From: Nymphaea colorata
Taxonomy: Eukaryota; Streptophyta; Magnoliopsida; Nymphaeales; Nymphaeaceae
DNA: 49,347 nt
Assembly: GCF_008831285.2 (NCBI RefSeq)
Contig: NW_022204534.1
Coordinates: 1 to 49,347 of the forward strand
Direction: 5' to 3'
In this document: one piece after another, positions 24,431-35,771 of the stretch
Numbering within the stretch: the first letter of the stretch is position 1
Layout of the letters: each line of letters starts with the position of its first letter
Translations under genes and position numbers: made by a program
The notes under the pieces: generated by a model
Databases searched by the model: none
Told to the model about the DNA's origin: nothing
Seen by the model: only the letters and a program-made list of their open reading frames with translations

Positions 24431-26270
24431 TTAATCTATGTATAAAGAATCTCACCTTATAAAAGAACCTCTAGAGGACGATCTGAAAAGTTTTTAAATA
24501 TCAATTTATTTTTAGTAATGTTTCTCGTAACAAAAGGCTTAGATGCCTTAGATTGTCTTGGACATAGTTCTAGTTATTGTACTGCAAACCCGTTCATGAC
24601 TTAGTGTATGGAATAACACTTGAGAATATTTAGGAAGAGGTTTCCAACAAACAAATGATTAGTGGTCCAACCTAAGAGTTGGGTTTTCTTTCTACTCTAT
24701 GTTTTTTCTTTTGACATCCATGTCATTGAATACAACAATGTTATTTCAATTCAAAACCAAGCTGATACCATTAGTAGTATGATGCTGTAATAAATGACAG
24801 TTTGTCATTGAGAAGAACCCGAGATGGTACATCAGTATAAGATGAGATTATTTTGTAACGAACGAACAATGCAGTATATGGGGAGGAGATTGAATACCTT
24901 CCTACCGTCATTGAATTGAACTCATCAATCCATGCACTACTTTACACACACACACATACATATGTCGCTAGACAAATTAGACCGGACAAATAATTAATGA
25001 GACCAATTAGGTTTGATGCATTTTTCATCTGAAAAGTTACGAGTAACCATTTACATTTATACAATTACCTACAGGTACATGCCCCACTATTTTTAAATAT
25101 GAAAAAAGACCATATTACCCTAATAAAAAGAAAATACCTGAATAGAAAGTTTTTTATGGGCTACATCTTTTTGACAATTTCTTCTATATTTTGGTCTATT
25201 TTATAAGTATCAATATTAATAAAAAAAAAGGCCCAGGGAGAGTGTGTACAAAATGTGATTTTTTTCCTTTTTTTCATAGAAATTGCTCAAGATTTTAACA
25301 TTTTTCTTCAATTAATGAAGCAGGTGTTTGTCAATCATTTTATTACGTCAAACAACTTTTCAATCTTTTTAACACCCTTCGTCGTACAAAGAAATTCATC
25401 TAATTGAAAAACATTACTGTTGCTGAAAATCTTTGTCGATCGATAATGTGAATGATGATTATATATGTGGTATATTTCAAATAAACTGAGATAGGAATTG
25501 GAGCCATTTATTTTTCTTTGTTATCTCATTTGTCCATTCTTTTTGCACCAAAGATCTTACCTTTTCTGAAGGAACTGGAGCTACATCTCATGCGCTTCCA
25601 TGCCTTTTTGGTTTTGAAACCTTGAAAAACTGAGAGATTCCCTTTATTAGGGACACATAAGGTTCGTCACCAAAAAAGGATAACGGTAACCTCTCCTAAC
25701 CTATAGTAATAAAAATACATGTCCTTCTAAGACTTGTAAATTGCTATGCTCTTTAGTAGCAGGGCCTGACTCACCCTCCTCTAAAAGGGTGATTCATTCA
25801 GAGCAACATGAGGGTCCAACCACATTGCATTGCCAGGATCCACTGAGAGTCAATTTTTTTAAGGTCATCAGTCTTGAAGTTCCTCAGTAGAGATAGGATA
25901 AAAAAAAATCTGTCTTCCATAACCTTTCATTAGTACTAGGTACTTCTGAAACTCAGTTCCTTAATTGTGGGAGGGGCACTTTAAAAGGATGTCATATTTT
26001 CTATAACAAGTAAATGTTTCCCTATAAACAAGGCTTATTTCATTGAAAATTTGTAATTTGTAAAGGAACAATTTCATAGTTGAATATTTTTATGAGTTAT
26101 TGTTCACACCCCACTTTCACGGTGTGGACTGTGAAGTTTGTGCACGAATCAGCAAAAAATCAAGTTTTGCTTGAAAATAGATTTTAAGAGAAAGTGACCC
26201 ATCCCTTCCACCATTAACAGCTGTAATTAATCGAAGGTCTGAGTTTTCTCAAGCTTGACAAGTTATTTTT
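24431..26270. other. Intergenic AT-rich DNA
   Basis: The satellite ends at about 24430. No recognisable gene follows. There is a short CA run at 24945-24956, several poly-A/T runs, and at about 26101 a TGTTCACACCCCAC word that resembles the start of some plant LTRs, without a partner end that I can find. Confidence 0.5.
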
Positions 26271-26279
26271 TCTTATACA

Positions 26280-27780
26280 ATGTGTGAGGATTGGAATTCG
26301 GATTTTTAAAGTTTATTTAAACAAAGACTTGGATTTGATTGCAAATATTTCCGTATTACAAAATTTTGAAGATTGGGAGTTCATCCTTGGAAAGGATTTT
26401 TTGAATTAATCATGGATTTTAGCAATTGGACCTTGAGTTGATCCCAAAAATTGTAATTTAGAATTGGAAATTGAGAATCAGAATATTGGATTTTGAATCA
26501 AATTGGGGATTGGGTAATTGAAGCTTTGTTTTTGAAACAAGGATCTTGGAATTGAAAATTGAAAGTTTGGGCTAGGCTTTTGAACTTGAAAGATAGTTTG
26601 GATTTTGGGATTTGAAATTTGACTTGAAAATTCTTGGAATCCTTGGAACTGGAATTCAGTTTTGAAGCCAAAATTGAATTTGGAAAAATTGGATTGGAGA
26701 GCTGAATTCTAGTTGAAATTTTTGAGAATCGAATCTTTGAGATTGAAATTTTGGGTTTGGAATGGTTGGAACTCGATCAATTCAGAATTTTTGAAAGCAT
26801 TTTTGGGTTTAAGATTTTGATATTTGAATCTAGTTTTGGTATTTTGAGAGATTTGATTTTAGTTGGTTGGTTTTGATCATGAAATGAGATTAAAAAATTG
26901 GAAATTGGCAGTCCAAGTCCAGTTTTGGGAGAATTTTCTTTATTGAAAAATTTGGAATTTTGATTTTTATTTTTTTGGAATTTTAGTCAAGCTTATGAAA
27001 ATTTGCTTGAGATTTTTGCATTTGAAAATTAGTTTGATTTTGAGAAAAATCCAATGGAATCGTTTTGAAATTGATTATGAAAGTTTGGGTTTTATAACCA
27101 TGTTGAAAATTTGGTGCTTCAGTGTCAAAATAAGTGAGGTGCTCAAGTTTGTGTGGCAATATGACATAATCATGAAAGCAACTCCAACTTGATTCACTTA
27201 GATTTTGGTGAATTTGAGTAGGTGCATTCATGTTGTGAGTGCATGTATGCATGAAATGTGTATATTCATGCTTCGTTCTATTTCTCTCCATGCTTAATTA
27301 AATTTAATCCCACATAGGCACAAGTCCATCTTGGAGGTGAAAAACATAAGACTGTTCGCCAAGCACATCCTTGATGTGGAGGAGTTCATAAGCTTAGGTT
27401 TTTACTAGATGGTAGGCAAAAATTCATTTGATAGGCTGATTTCAACTCATTTTTTACTAGATGGTAGGCAAAAGGAATTAACTTGTTTGAAAATTTGGAG
27501 AATTTGGGCTTTGACAAATTTTCTCTTTGGGTAGCAATATCACTTTTGTGAATTCCCTTAGGAAGAAACGTTTTGAAAAAATGATTCTTGAATTTTGATT
27601 TTGGAAATAGCTTGATATATATTGATTTCTGAAAATAGCATTATTTTTGGAGATGATTGGATTTTTGGAAATAAGTATTCCCAAATGGGTTTTGTAAAAC
27701 ATTGAATTTCTTTTGTGGTTTTGATCTTGATCAAAGTCTGAGGATTTCCTTTTGAAACCCAACAAGATTATATATTTTTA
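26280..27780. repeat. C-poor low-complexity tract rich in TTGGA/TTGAA/TTTGG words
   Basis: The plus strand is strikingly poor in C, below about one base in ten over long stretches, and consists largely of shuffled TTGGAATTTGAAA-type words. The open frames in it, mostly minus strand and rich in Phe, Asn, Ser and Ile, follow from this bias and are not credible genes. The bias is interrupted at about 27180-27420 by ordinary DNA that includes ATCCCACATAGG, a word seen near some plant LTR ends. It may be the interior of an unclassified LTR or a decayed simple-sequence expansion. Confidence 0.6.
27399..27473. repeat. Exact 23-bp direct repeat, 52 bp apart
   Basis: The 23-bp sequence at 27399-27421, ending ACTAGATGGTAGGCAAAA, is repeated exactly at 27451-27473, inside the C-poor tract. 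Confidence 0.9.
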
Positions 27781-27789
27781 TTAATTGCT

Positions 27790-28620
27790 GATTTTCAAAA
27801 TCACAAGGATTTCTGAAAATTTCACAAACGAAAAGGTTAAAACGGGCTCATTGCAATTGGTATATTCTAGTTACAATATAGACGGCACTCATAAACTGAG
27901 TGGATCAGATTCTTTGGGGAAACGATTTGATGAGATAATGAAGTCTCATTTGTTGCTCATCCAACCAGTAAGGAAACCATTCAGGCTTCATTCGTCTTTT
28001 TTTTCTTTGCATACATCATTAAAACATTCAATCACATAGACGAATGAACAACATTTTCTTCCAAGCCAGTGTTATTCTCATTCCTATGTTTGAATACGCT
28101 ATTTCCCAACTTTCATAAATAGAAAATTTAGTTTGGATTAGTTGTGAGAATCGTGATGCACATATGCTTTTAATATGTATATTTTTTTTCGTGGTGACCC
28201 AACGGACAGCTTTTAAATCGGGCTGCTTAGGGTCTGATGGCATGCAAGTGGCTGATCTAGCTGATTATTGCATAATAGTAATTGAGTGTTTGACTTTGGC
28301 TTGATAGAGGATGATGATCGCCCCACCATGGCTGCTATGAGTCACTGGCCATGGTGAAAGTGGGTTGATCTTCTCCTGCAGCCAGCCCCTTAATGGCTGC
28401 TCGTTAAAACCTATTGTTTATTTTTTTCGTTGAATACAATGAGCCGCCCAATTAAATCTATTGAAATCATATGCAAGGTAGGTTGAAATCTAACCATGTG
28501 TCGATGGGAGGATTGAGGCTAGCACGGGCTGGCATTGTGCCTAGAACGGGGCAGAATAGGGGGGGCCAGGCTGGGCTTGACTTGAAGGTGGGGAGTAGGT
28601 GGGCGCCAAGCAAATGATGC
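27790..28620. other. No recognisable gene
   Basis: Short open frames only. The last 150 bp become GC-rich and lead into the minisatellite at 28615. Confidence 0.5.
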
Positions 28621-28700
28621 TTTGGGCAGCGGACATCTTGGGCAGGGGTCGCCTTGGGCAGGGGCCTGCCTTGAGCTGGGGATGCCTTGGGCAACAGCTC
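28615..28700. repeat. Degenerate 16-17 bp minisatellite
   Basis: Four to five imperfect copies of CCTTGGGCAGGGGNNTG in a row, ending next to the CACTA-like terminus. Confidence 0.7.
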
Positions 28701-28706
28701 AGCTAG

Positions 28707-29000
28707 CACTACAAAAAACATAAGCATTACTGACAGCCACCGAATGTCAGTGAAAATAGAATGCATGTCAGCAATGGTTTTACCAACATTTCATTCTTTT
28801 GTTGATAAAGGGAGTGTCGGTAAACATGATCGTCGACACACTGGATAGAAAAGTCTAGTGTAAGGTATCACCAGCATGAACTAAACAAAGGTAAATATTG
28901 GTTATTACCAACATCCTGTCACGTCGGGAATAATCTATTATTTCCAAGATGCTAGTGGCCTTGGGTAAAATTCTATCGACAGCTAGACTGTCCATCGGTA
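28707..29000 (+). mobile_element. CACTA-type transposon terminus (one end)
   Basis: Starts CACTACAAAAAACATAAG, close to the CACTACAAGAAA terminus of plant En/Spm elements. It is followed by repeated subterminal words of the ACTGACA / TGTCAGT / GTCGGTAAA / ATCGGTAAAA type, in both orientations, through about 29000. No matching inverted end (TTTTTTGTAGTG) was found to the right, and no transposase is recognisable. The element is one-ended, or its other end has decayed. Confidence 0.55.
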
Positions 29001-29887
29001 AAATATAACTTTCCACTCATTTAAACAATTCGACGAAAACGCTTGGTGGGTGGCTAAAAAGGCAGGTGATGGAAAACATTCTAGGCAGGTGATGAAAAAC
29101 ATTCTAACATCCAAAAAAGCATTCAAATGACAACCTATGAAAATAATATTCTACGAATAATTATATGTGAACTTGAATTAGACGTGGTTTAAATTTGAGG
29201 CAAAAATCCGGCAACAATGTGCTGTAATCCAACAATAACAAAAATTAGAGTAAAATTTAGGTTTTGTAATTGTGTAGACATTTTATACAATTAATTATCA
29301 AATTGAAGGTACTAAGGTCAACAAACATTCTTCCAAAATTTCACATTCTCTAACATCCTAGGCCAACTCAAGCGAAAGAACCCTCACAGCCCGACAATTA
29401 AGCCATTCCAAGAGTGCACTACTATGTGTTTTCTGCAGCTGTACAAACAACTCAAATTGTGTTGCTTCCATTGGCTGCTTGGCAGATCCATGCCAAAACA
29501 GTCCTTTCCAACAAGCATCTCTCAATCGCCCGCAACTTGGCTTAATTGTGCACTTAACCGGTACAGTGAAACCTCCCTTGCTTGCTGTGACAATCATGGA
29601 GAACCTCTCCATGATACAGCATGGGCAAAATTTAAACAAGAACACTTGCAAAGTGATCTCGGGACATTCATCATCTTTTGGCTATGTGGGAACCCTTTAT
29701 AGTCCAATGACCCTTCTTCATTGCCTACAACAAGCTCAACAGTCTGCACTCATCTATGGTCGTCATGGCCTTACATGTTGGCAGCTTCAACTACCACCAG
29801 CAAGGCATACGAGATTGAAGTGATGGTCAAAGCCCCGTTTGAGCATCCTTCATGTGTCTTTGCACCTCGCTCTAGCCAAGGCAATCA
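29000..29887. other. Unassigned stretch downstream of the NLR pseudogene
   Basis: A short direct repeat, GGCAGGTGATG-GAAAACATTCTA, occurs twice at 29062-29106. Two overlapping open frames of about 95-115 codons on opposite strands at 29358-29823 have no family motif I recognise. The DNA could be the decayed end of the LRR region or part of the CACTA-like element. Confidence 0.4.
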
Positions 29888-31856
29888 CTAGTTGCCGACT
29901 AGCATGAAGATGTTATTCGCAACCTCATGATATTGGCAGGCCTTCTTCCGTGGATTATGCAAGAAGACGTGCATCGTTAGGTCCTGGACAGCACGATACT
30001 TGGGACTTGGATGGTGAGAGGCCCACTCATTGGGCCTTGAGAACAAGTAGCATTTTAAAGGGAGTGGGTTGATGTTGTCCCCGCTTGACCTGCATCTGTC
30101 ACTATGCCCTTTGTAATGACAAATCTTCAACTTCTCAAGGTCATCTGGAAGTTGCAAAGCCTCCAAAACACCACTTTGTTCCGAAGCACTAGTGACTTTG
30201 TCATCACCTTTGTGCCTGAAAGTGTAATTCCAAACAGATTAGACCAAGTTTCTCCTTAAGCAATTGTGCTTTTTCTGCATCGGTTGCTTTTAATGTTGCC
30301 CCCAAACCTTCTATTGACAACTTCCCTTTTAGTTTATTCAAGCCTCGTAGTTCTCTAATATTGCATCCCCTTGTGTTTGTGCTACATCACATACAAGAAA
30401 CTCTTTTAAGGTCCATAAATTGCTAAGCTTGCCCAAGCCTTCAGCTATAAAACTCAAACACCAAGTACTTTCCAGCCTGAGATACATTAAGTTCCAGTGT
30501 TCAAACATTTCCTTGGGTCACTCAATAATATTACTATTATTCAAATTCAACATCTCCAAGTTACAAAGTTTGCCAATTGAACTAAGCAACCGTCTAACTC
30601 TAGAATAGCTTAAGTCCAGATACTTTAAAAGTGCAAGATCTCCAATGGAATTTGGAAGGTCATGGATCCCACAGCCCTTCAATGACTACACCCTCAGCCA
30701 CTTTACATTGATAATGCATGCAATATTAACCAAATGCCAATCAGCCAATAATGTCCGCAACTTATTTGCTGCTCCTGAGGCACCATGCATGAGCAGTTCT
30801 GGATAGTTTATGCTGAGCAGAGATAGATGTCGAGTGTGCTCAGTAGCAGAAGCATGACTATATTCCTCTCGACCTATATGTAAGGCAAGATCATGCAAAA
30901 TATCATGTAGTTTCAGTTGCTTTTTTTTTTCAGTTTCTTCAATAAACATCGCTTTATCAAATCATTAATACATTGATTTGGAGTCAGTTTGGCATCAATC
31001 CCTTCGTTTTCCTCAATTAATCCATGAGCCAACCATTGCATGACCAGTTCATCCCTTCCTATCACATAATCCTTTGGATAAATGCTGAAATATACAAAAC
31101 AATTCCTCAAATAATGTGGCAAGTTATCGTAGCTCAATATGAGACCAGGAACAATGTCACCACATCGAAAGGATGATGATGAGGCAGACATGTTCCATTC
31201 CAAAATCCCACTATCTGCAATGACCTCCCAATCCTCTTTTTCCATACTTCTTGACTATCTTCTTTTCAATAACTTTTTGCAAAAGTTGTCTTGCCAATCC
31301 CGCCATGACCTGTCATAGAGATAATAGAAATACCTACATGTATATCCAGCGCACTACTCAGCGTAGCTCCGTCAAACAACAGCTTTTTGATTATGGCATT
31401 CTTATCACCCTCCCTGCCTATGGGTGGTTGTACACCACTAACAGGACCTTCACCACTCACTTTTGGTGTTGTTTTGATCATACCTAAATCCACCATTTCC
31501 CTATCATTATTTATTTCATCAAGCCTTTGGTTGATTTTCTTGATTTCATTACCAAGCTGGTAGGGAAAAGAAACATGTTCTTTCTATTTAATGCCGAATC
31601 CTTCTCCCTTTTGCTAAGCCCAATGTCCTGGGCATCGTAAAAGGCATCCTTGAGCTCACTCTCGATCTTTGTCATGGTCATTGCTGAAAAGGGGCTTGCT
31701 GTCTACCTCCTCGATCGCCTTCTGAAAGCGTTCCAGTTTCCTGAGATCATCTTTTGCATTCAAAATGACCTTCACCTTCTCTTCCAACAAAATGGTTACA
31801 GCCCCCAACAAATGAGAAGTAGCTGTTTCTGCAAGTGCATTGATTACTTTTGCCAT
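29888..31856 (-). pseudogene. CC-NB-LRR (CNL) disease-resistance pseudogene with deleted NB-ARC core
   Basis: CNL proteins are intracellular immune receptors. The start at 31856 opens an Rx-type N-terminal coiled coil (MAKVINALAE..., leucine heptads, 66 codons). After frame changes come KDAFYDAQD (about 31640) and then a frame at 31496-31266 ending in the P-loop GHGGIGKTTFAK. The next frame, 31245-30913, is already late ARC2: LILSYDNLPHYLRNCFVYFSIYP and ELVMQWLAHGLIEE. An MHD-type motif, LHDILHDLALHIG, follows at about 30870-30910. RNBS-A, kinase 2, RNBS-B and GLPL, normally about 150-200 residues, are missing between P-loop and ARC2. LRR words follow on both sides of stops (SSIGKLCNLEMLNLNNSNI, 30600-30530; VLEALQLPDDLEKLKICHYKG, 30170-30110). 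At least four frame breaks. It cannot make a working receptor, though a truncated CC product is possible. Confidence 0.9.
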
Positions 31857-31859
31857 CTC

Positions 31860-33570
31860 ATCCGTTTCTTAGCAGATGGAAGAGCAGAGAAAGAGAAGCA
31901 ATTCTTACCAAATGGGAGGGAAGGACGCCAAATAAAGATCAAACTGAAAATGAGGAACCATTCAATTTCTGATCTCTGAAATAGGCAGAGGAAAATGGAG
32001 ATGCTGACAACTCGAGCAACCCTCCCTGTGCTGACCCTTGCTTCAGAATTCGGGTTCTGGCTAATATTATTTGAGAATTAATGTAGAAAGCATGACTTAT
32101 AAAAATTATATAAGCATATATAGTTACTGAATTTATAACTAGGTGTGGTTGTGCACCTTTGAATCCAATGGAAAGTCCATATGGTCTAATCACAACAAAC
32201 ATAATTTAAAAAAAAAAAACGTGTTAAAAGCGTGACAAATATATCAGTGTCTTATGGCTGGGCCGAGTACTCGACGGAACTCCGTACTGAATCTGATTGG
32301 CTTCAAATTTGGTCCCAAAAGAACAGTTTATCTGATAACCTAACAGGTCGGTCTGAGTCGATTTGATGGGGTTCGGCTCGGTTTGGTATGTTATTTAATA
32401 TAATTTTTATTTGAATTTTATTATTAAAAATATATTTTACATTAAAAAAATTATTTTACATTTAAAAACTAATTTTTTTATTTTAATCGAACGAATACGA
32501 ATTTGAGTTCTGGATATGAATTTGGGTTTTGGTCTCGATCAGCCTAACATAAAATGGCAAAAAGATTGTTTCTTTGAGAAAACATGAAGCAAGAAAAAGC
32601 AAATGGCATTTTGCATGTTTTTAAGTGTTTTTTGACTTTTTCTAATAACAAACTGATCGTTTCCATTTTTTATTTTTATTTCTAGTTGTTTTTATTATTT
32701 TTATGTTGTCTTATTAGTTTCTTACTTATTCGGCTTTTTCATAAATTCTAAAGATTTTAATTTTTTTGAAATGTTACGATATTTTCAAGCTCCCTGTAAA
32801 AAACCATAGTTTAAAATGCAGAAACAGTATGTGACTATGGTCTAAATATTATAGCATACATACATATGATTTAACTAGTGATTTGGCCCTCTTTTTTTTT
32901 ATAGTCAGATCAGAATCTGGATTCAATTAAAGTAAACCAACTTGAAGTTAGAAATCCAACTCGTTTGAATCCCTAGAGTCCTTATATTTGAGTTCATATA
33001 TCATGATCACGGTATTGCTATACCTCAAATATCTTGTGAAATTTAGATTGTAAAATCAAACTGAACCTAAACAAACTACCACCTGACAGTGCAAGAGGAA
33101 GCCCTTTAAATCCATAGAACTACCAAAGAAATTAAGGGTGTGAAGTTCTTAGCTAGAATGTTTCTTCGTCTTCTTTTAACAATGCCTGATTAATTAAATT
33201 TCTATTTTTGATCGCTTGGCTAAGTTGGTACTTGCATTAGAACGTGCTAATACATTGCTTTTCTTCCGGGCATGTCACCCATGCCACTCGAACCAGCAAC
33301 CAACCATTGGCCCATTTCCTCTGGCACACTTGAAGCAGCAACCAGCCATTAGCCCAAAAAGAGTGTGAAACTCGGTTAACCAAATCTGAATCTCATTGCC
33401 AATCTGCAATCATCTGGCAGCTGTAGAAAATTAAAGCAAGAAGACTAGTTGCTGATACATTGCTTTTCTTCAACAATTTATGATTTGTGGTGAACCTCTT
33501 ATGTCAAACCAGATGAAGTTCCAATGTACCTTTTAGATGAAATCCTGGGAACAAAATTTCTCAAAAGTGG
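31860..33570. other. Upstream flank of the NLR pseudogene and AT-rich intergenic DNA
   Basis: No gene recognised. A poly-A run lies at 32208-32219. At 32250-32560 there is an AT-rich stretch flanked by GGGCCGAGTACTCGAC and GGTTCGGCTCGG words, of the kind found in nonautonomous plant DNA transposons. A 22-bp word, AGCAACCAGCCATTAGCCC-like, occurs twice at about 33292 and 33334. Confidence 0.4.
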
Positions 33571-33573
33571 TTA

Positions 33574-34966
33574 ATAAGAATGTACAAAAAGCAAGCCGAG
33601 CTCGAGCTGGGACCGCTCGAACTCGACTCAACTCATATATAGTTTGACTTCAGCTCGACTCACTTAACTGGGTCCAAGCTCGAGCTTCGCATGTTTAAGC
33701 TCATGTTTCGTAATATATATTTTGTGCATAAACTTTCTATATTTTTATTTAAGCCATTTTATGTTTTTGAAATTATAAAAATAAGTATTAGTGTTGAATG
33801 ATTTTAACTGAGTTGGGTTCTTCCAACTCAAACTCGACTCATTTACAAATTTGAGTTATCATTTAGGCTTCAACTCGACTCGTTTAACTTACAAGCCGAG
33901 TTCAAGTCAAGCTTAACTGGGCAACTTCGAGTCGTGCCCGAGTTGGCTCGACAAGAGGAACATTCCTAGCCGTTAATTCACATTAATTGAGGATATATTG
34001 ACATATTTACTTACCAGGAGGATCTATATAGATATATACAGTAGTCTGATTATTGGCCTATTTGTGTTAAAAAAAGAAAAAAAAAAGGAAATGAGAAAAA
34101 GTGAAATTATTGTCATGATATTTTGGAAAGATCAAAATCATTGCATTTTTTCCTTTTTTATGCAATACTTTCTAAAAAATATAATCATATTTTAGTTTTT
34201 CTTGGTTTATTTTATCTTTTTAATAACTTTTTTGAATTTTTATTAATGTCGGTAAGACATTAAAAAGTGAAAAATGAAAAAGAATTCACATATTTTACCT
34301 CATACCCTTAATTATATCCATTTTTTTGGATATTCACATATTCATATTCGAATTCGAATTTGAATATGAATAAAGAAAAAACATATCTGAATTTGAATTC
34401 AAAATCTGATTTCACATTCCCAATCTGATTCTTATATTGAGATCCGAATATGAATTTTGAACCGAATTTTTCCAATTTTCAAAATGTAAAAGAATTAGAT
34501 ATAGGAAATTTGTATAAAAAAAAATCTGACCCGAATCCAAACAGGTATTTATGCATATCCGAATCTGAATCTGGTTGGATGTCATTTTTTAAATATGATT
34601 TGATTTCTTAATCAGATATTAAAATTTTTTTCACATCCAATTTTTTGGATCGGTTTGATTAGATATTCAATTCAAATCTAGTATATTGACATTGCTAAGT
34701 TCAAGTAAGTTCATTTGTTCAAGTAAGTTTGTTTGATCTAGGTTATCATTTTATTTTTGTATTTTTTTAAATTAAAATGCAAAAAAGTGGTAAAGTCAAA
34801 TGGGCAGTTGGTAAAGGAACTAAAACGAGTCTAGCTCAAATCGGGACTCAGTCTACTCGGGTTGATCTCAAGCTAACCTGGTACAGCTCAACTTGAGCAT
34901 GGACTGAATAAGATATGAGTGGAGTCGAGTGACCTCAACTCGGCCCATGTACATCCCTACTAGTGA
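33574..34966. mobile_element. Candidate nonautonomous DNA transposon with GCTCGAG-rich ends
   Basis: The left end TAAGAATGTACA...GCAAGCCGAGCTCGAG and the right end ...CTCAACTCGGCCCATGTACATCCCTA are imperfect inverted partners. Both subterminal regions are packed with AACTCGACTCA / GAGTCGAG words (33600-33950 and 34800-34935). TAGGGATGTACA ends suit the hAT superfamily. The interior (34310-34700) holds a second AT-rich repeat with GATATTC / CGAATCTGA words, possibly a nested relic ending ATTGACATTGCTAA. No transposase. Confidence 0.4.
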
Positions 34967-35269
34967 AAGAGTACGAGGTAAATACTATCTCTGCTCTTTC
35001 CTTATTCCAAATCACTTTCTTCAGCCAACAGTTGCTGATAAACGAATTAAAAGACTCACGAAAGACCCTATCTGGGGCCCTCTAAGTTTTGTTTTCTCTC
35101 TCCCTCAATGCATTAAGGTTTCTCATCATAACTACCATAGAATCCAGACCTCCCATTATGTCCTGCAGCTCCAACCTGCAACCCATCCCTTCCTCTACAT
35201 GGGCAACAAATTCTGGCTACTCCCTTTGAGTACTCAGAGCTTATAGCCCAATTGCTTCTACCACACCTT
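34967..35269. other. No recognisable gene
   Basis: An open frame of about 100 codons starts within the element end and crosses this stretch; it has no family features. The DNA leads directly into the TRIM array. Confidence 0.4.
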
Positions 35270-35323
35270 CGTGCACTCAGACTTAGGATCCCACATGCAT
35301 GGATGCATGTGGTTTAAGAAGGG
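35270..35323 (+). mobile_element. Extra TRIM internal segment upstream of LTR 1
   Basis: CACTCAGACTTAGGATCCCA through TTTAAGAAGGGA matches the internal domain at 35545-35590 (CATTCAGACTTAGGGTTCCA through TTAAAGGGGG). It lacks the tRNA-binding part. It lies directly before LTR 1, so the array reads internal-LTR-internal-LTR. Confidence 0.7.
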
Positions 35324-35518
35324 ATGATTGTAACAATTCAAAAGTTTAGTCTCATATGGAAGATTGTGAGAAACCTTAAAATGCTCCTAAAGGGAGTTGT
35401 TAAATGATTTGTTGTCCTGGTTCGTAGCTTTTTTCAAGCTGAAATCGAAATTGCTAGGAGGTGGGTTGTGATCTACAAGTCTATAAACCCAAGCATAAGA
35501 GTGGGTTGGGTCGTTATG
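35324..35518 (+). mobile_element. TRIM-like LTR 1
   Basis: About 195 bp starting TGATTGTAACAATTC and ending GGGTCGTTATGG. It contains AAAGTTTAGTCTCATATGG and matches LTR 2 along its length with indels. It is preceded by a purine-rich AAGAAGGGA tract and followed directly by a primer-binding site. Confidence 0.75.
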
Positions 35519-35590
35519 GTGGTATCAGAGCACGGTTCAACATTCAGACTTAGGGTTCCACATAGACAGATGCATGTGCCTTAAAGGGGG
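35519..35590 (+). mobile_element. TRIM internal domain, 72 bp with primer site and polypurine tract
   Basis: Only about 72 bp separate LTR 1 and LTR 2. They contain the primer site at the left edge and a polypurine tract, TTAAAGGGGG (35581-35590), at the right edge, directly against the TG of LTR 2. There is no coding capacity, as is normal for terminal-repeat retrotransposons in miniature, which rely on enzymes of full-length elements. Confidence 0.8.
35520..35531 (+). other. TRIM primer-binding site (initiator Met tRNA)
   Basis: TGGTATCAGAGC, complementary to the 3' end of initiator methionine tRNA, immediately after LTR 1 on the plus strand. It fixes the direction of the element. Confidence 0.9.
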
Positions 35591-35771
35591 TGTATTATAG
35601 TAAAGTTTAGTCTCGATTGTGAGATAATTTCAAGGGCTTATAAAAGGAGATGTTAAACGGTTGGTTGTCATAGTTTCTAACTTTTTTCAGCCTGAAACCA
35701 AAATTGTTAAGGAGTAGGTTTGCATTCGCTGGACTAGGAGTCCGAGCCCGATAGTGGGTCGAGTCCTTACA
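35591..35771 (+). mobile_element. TRIM-like LTR 2
   Basis: About 181 bp from TGTATTATAGTAAAG to CCTTACA, with TG...CA ends. It differs from LTR 1 at many positions, so the insertion is old or the two LTRs come from different units of an array. Confidence 0.75.

Noticed and set aside
26101-27300. Solo LTR starting TGTTCACACC
   Set aside because: No matching CA end, primer site, polypurine tract or target duplication could be located.
26983-27765. Minus-strand open frames of 95-102 codons
   Set aside because: Composition (Phe, Asn, Ile, Ser) is dictated by the C-poor tract; no motifs.
29358-29823. Overlapping 97- and 114-codon frames as a gene
   Set aside because: No recognisable family on either strand; no support beyond openness.
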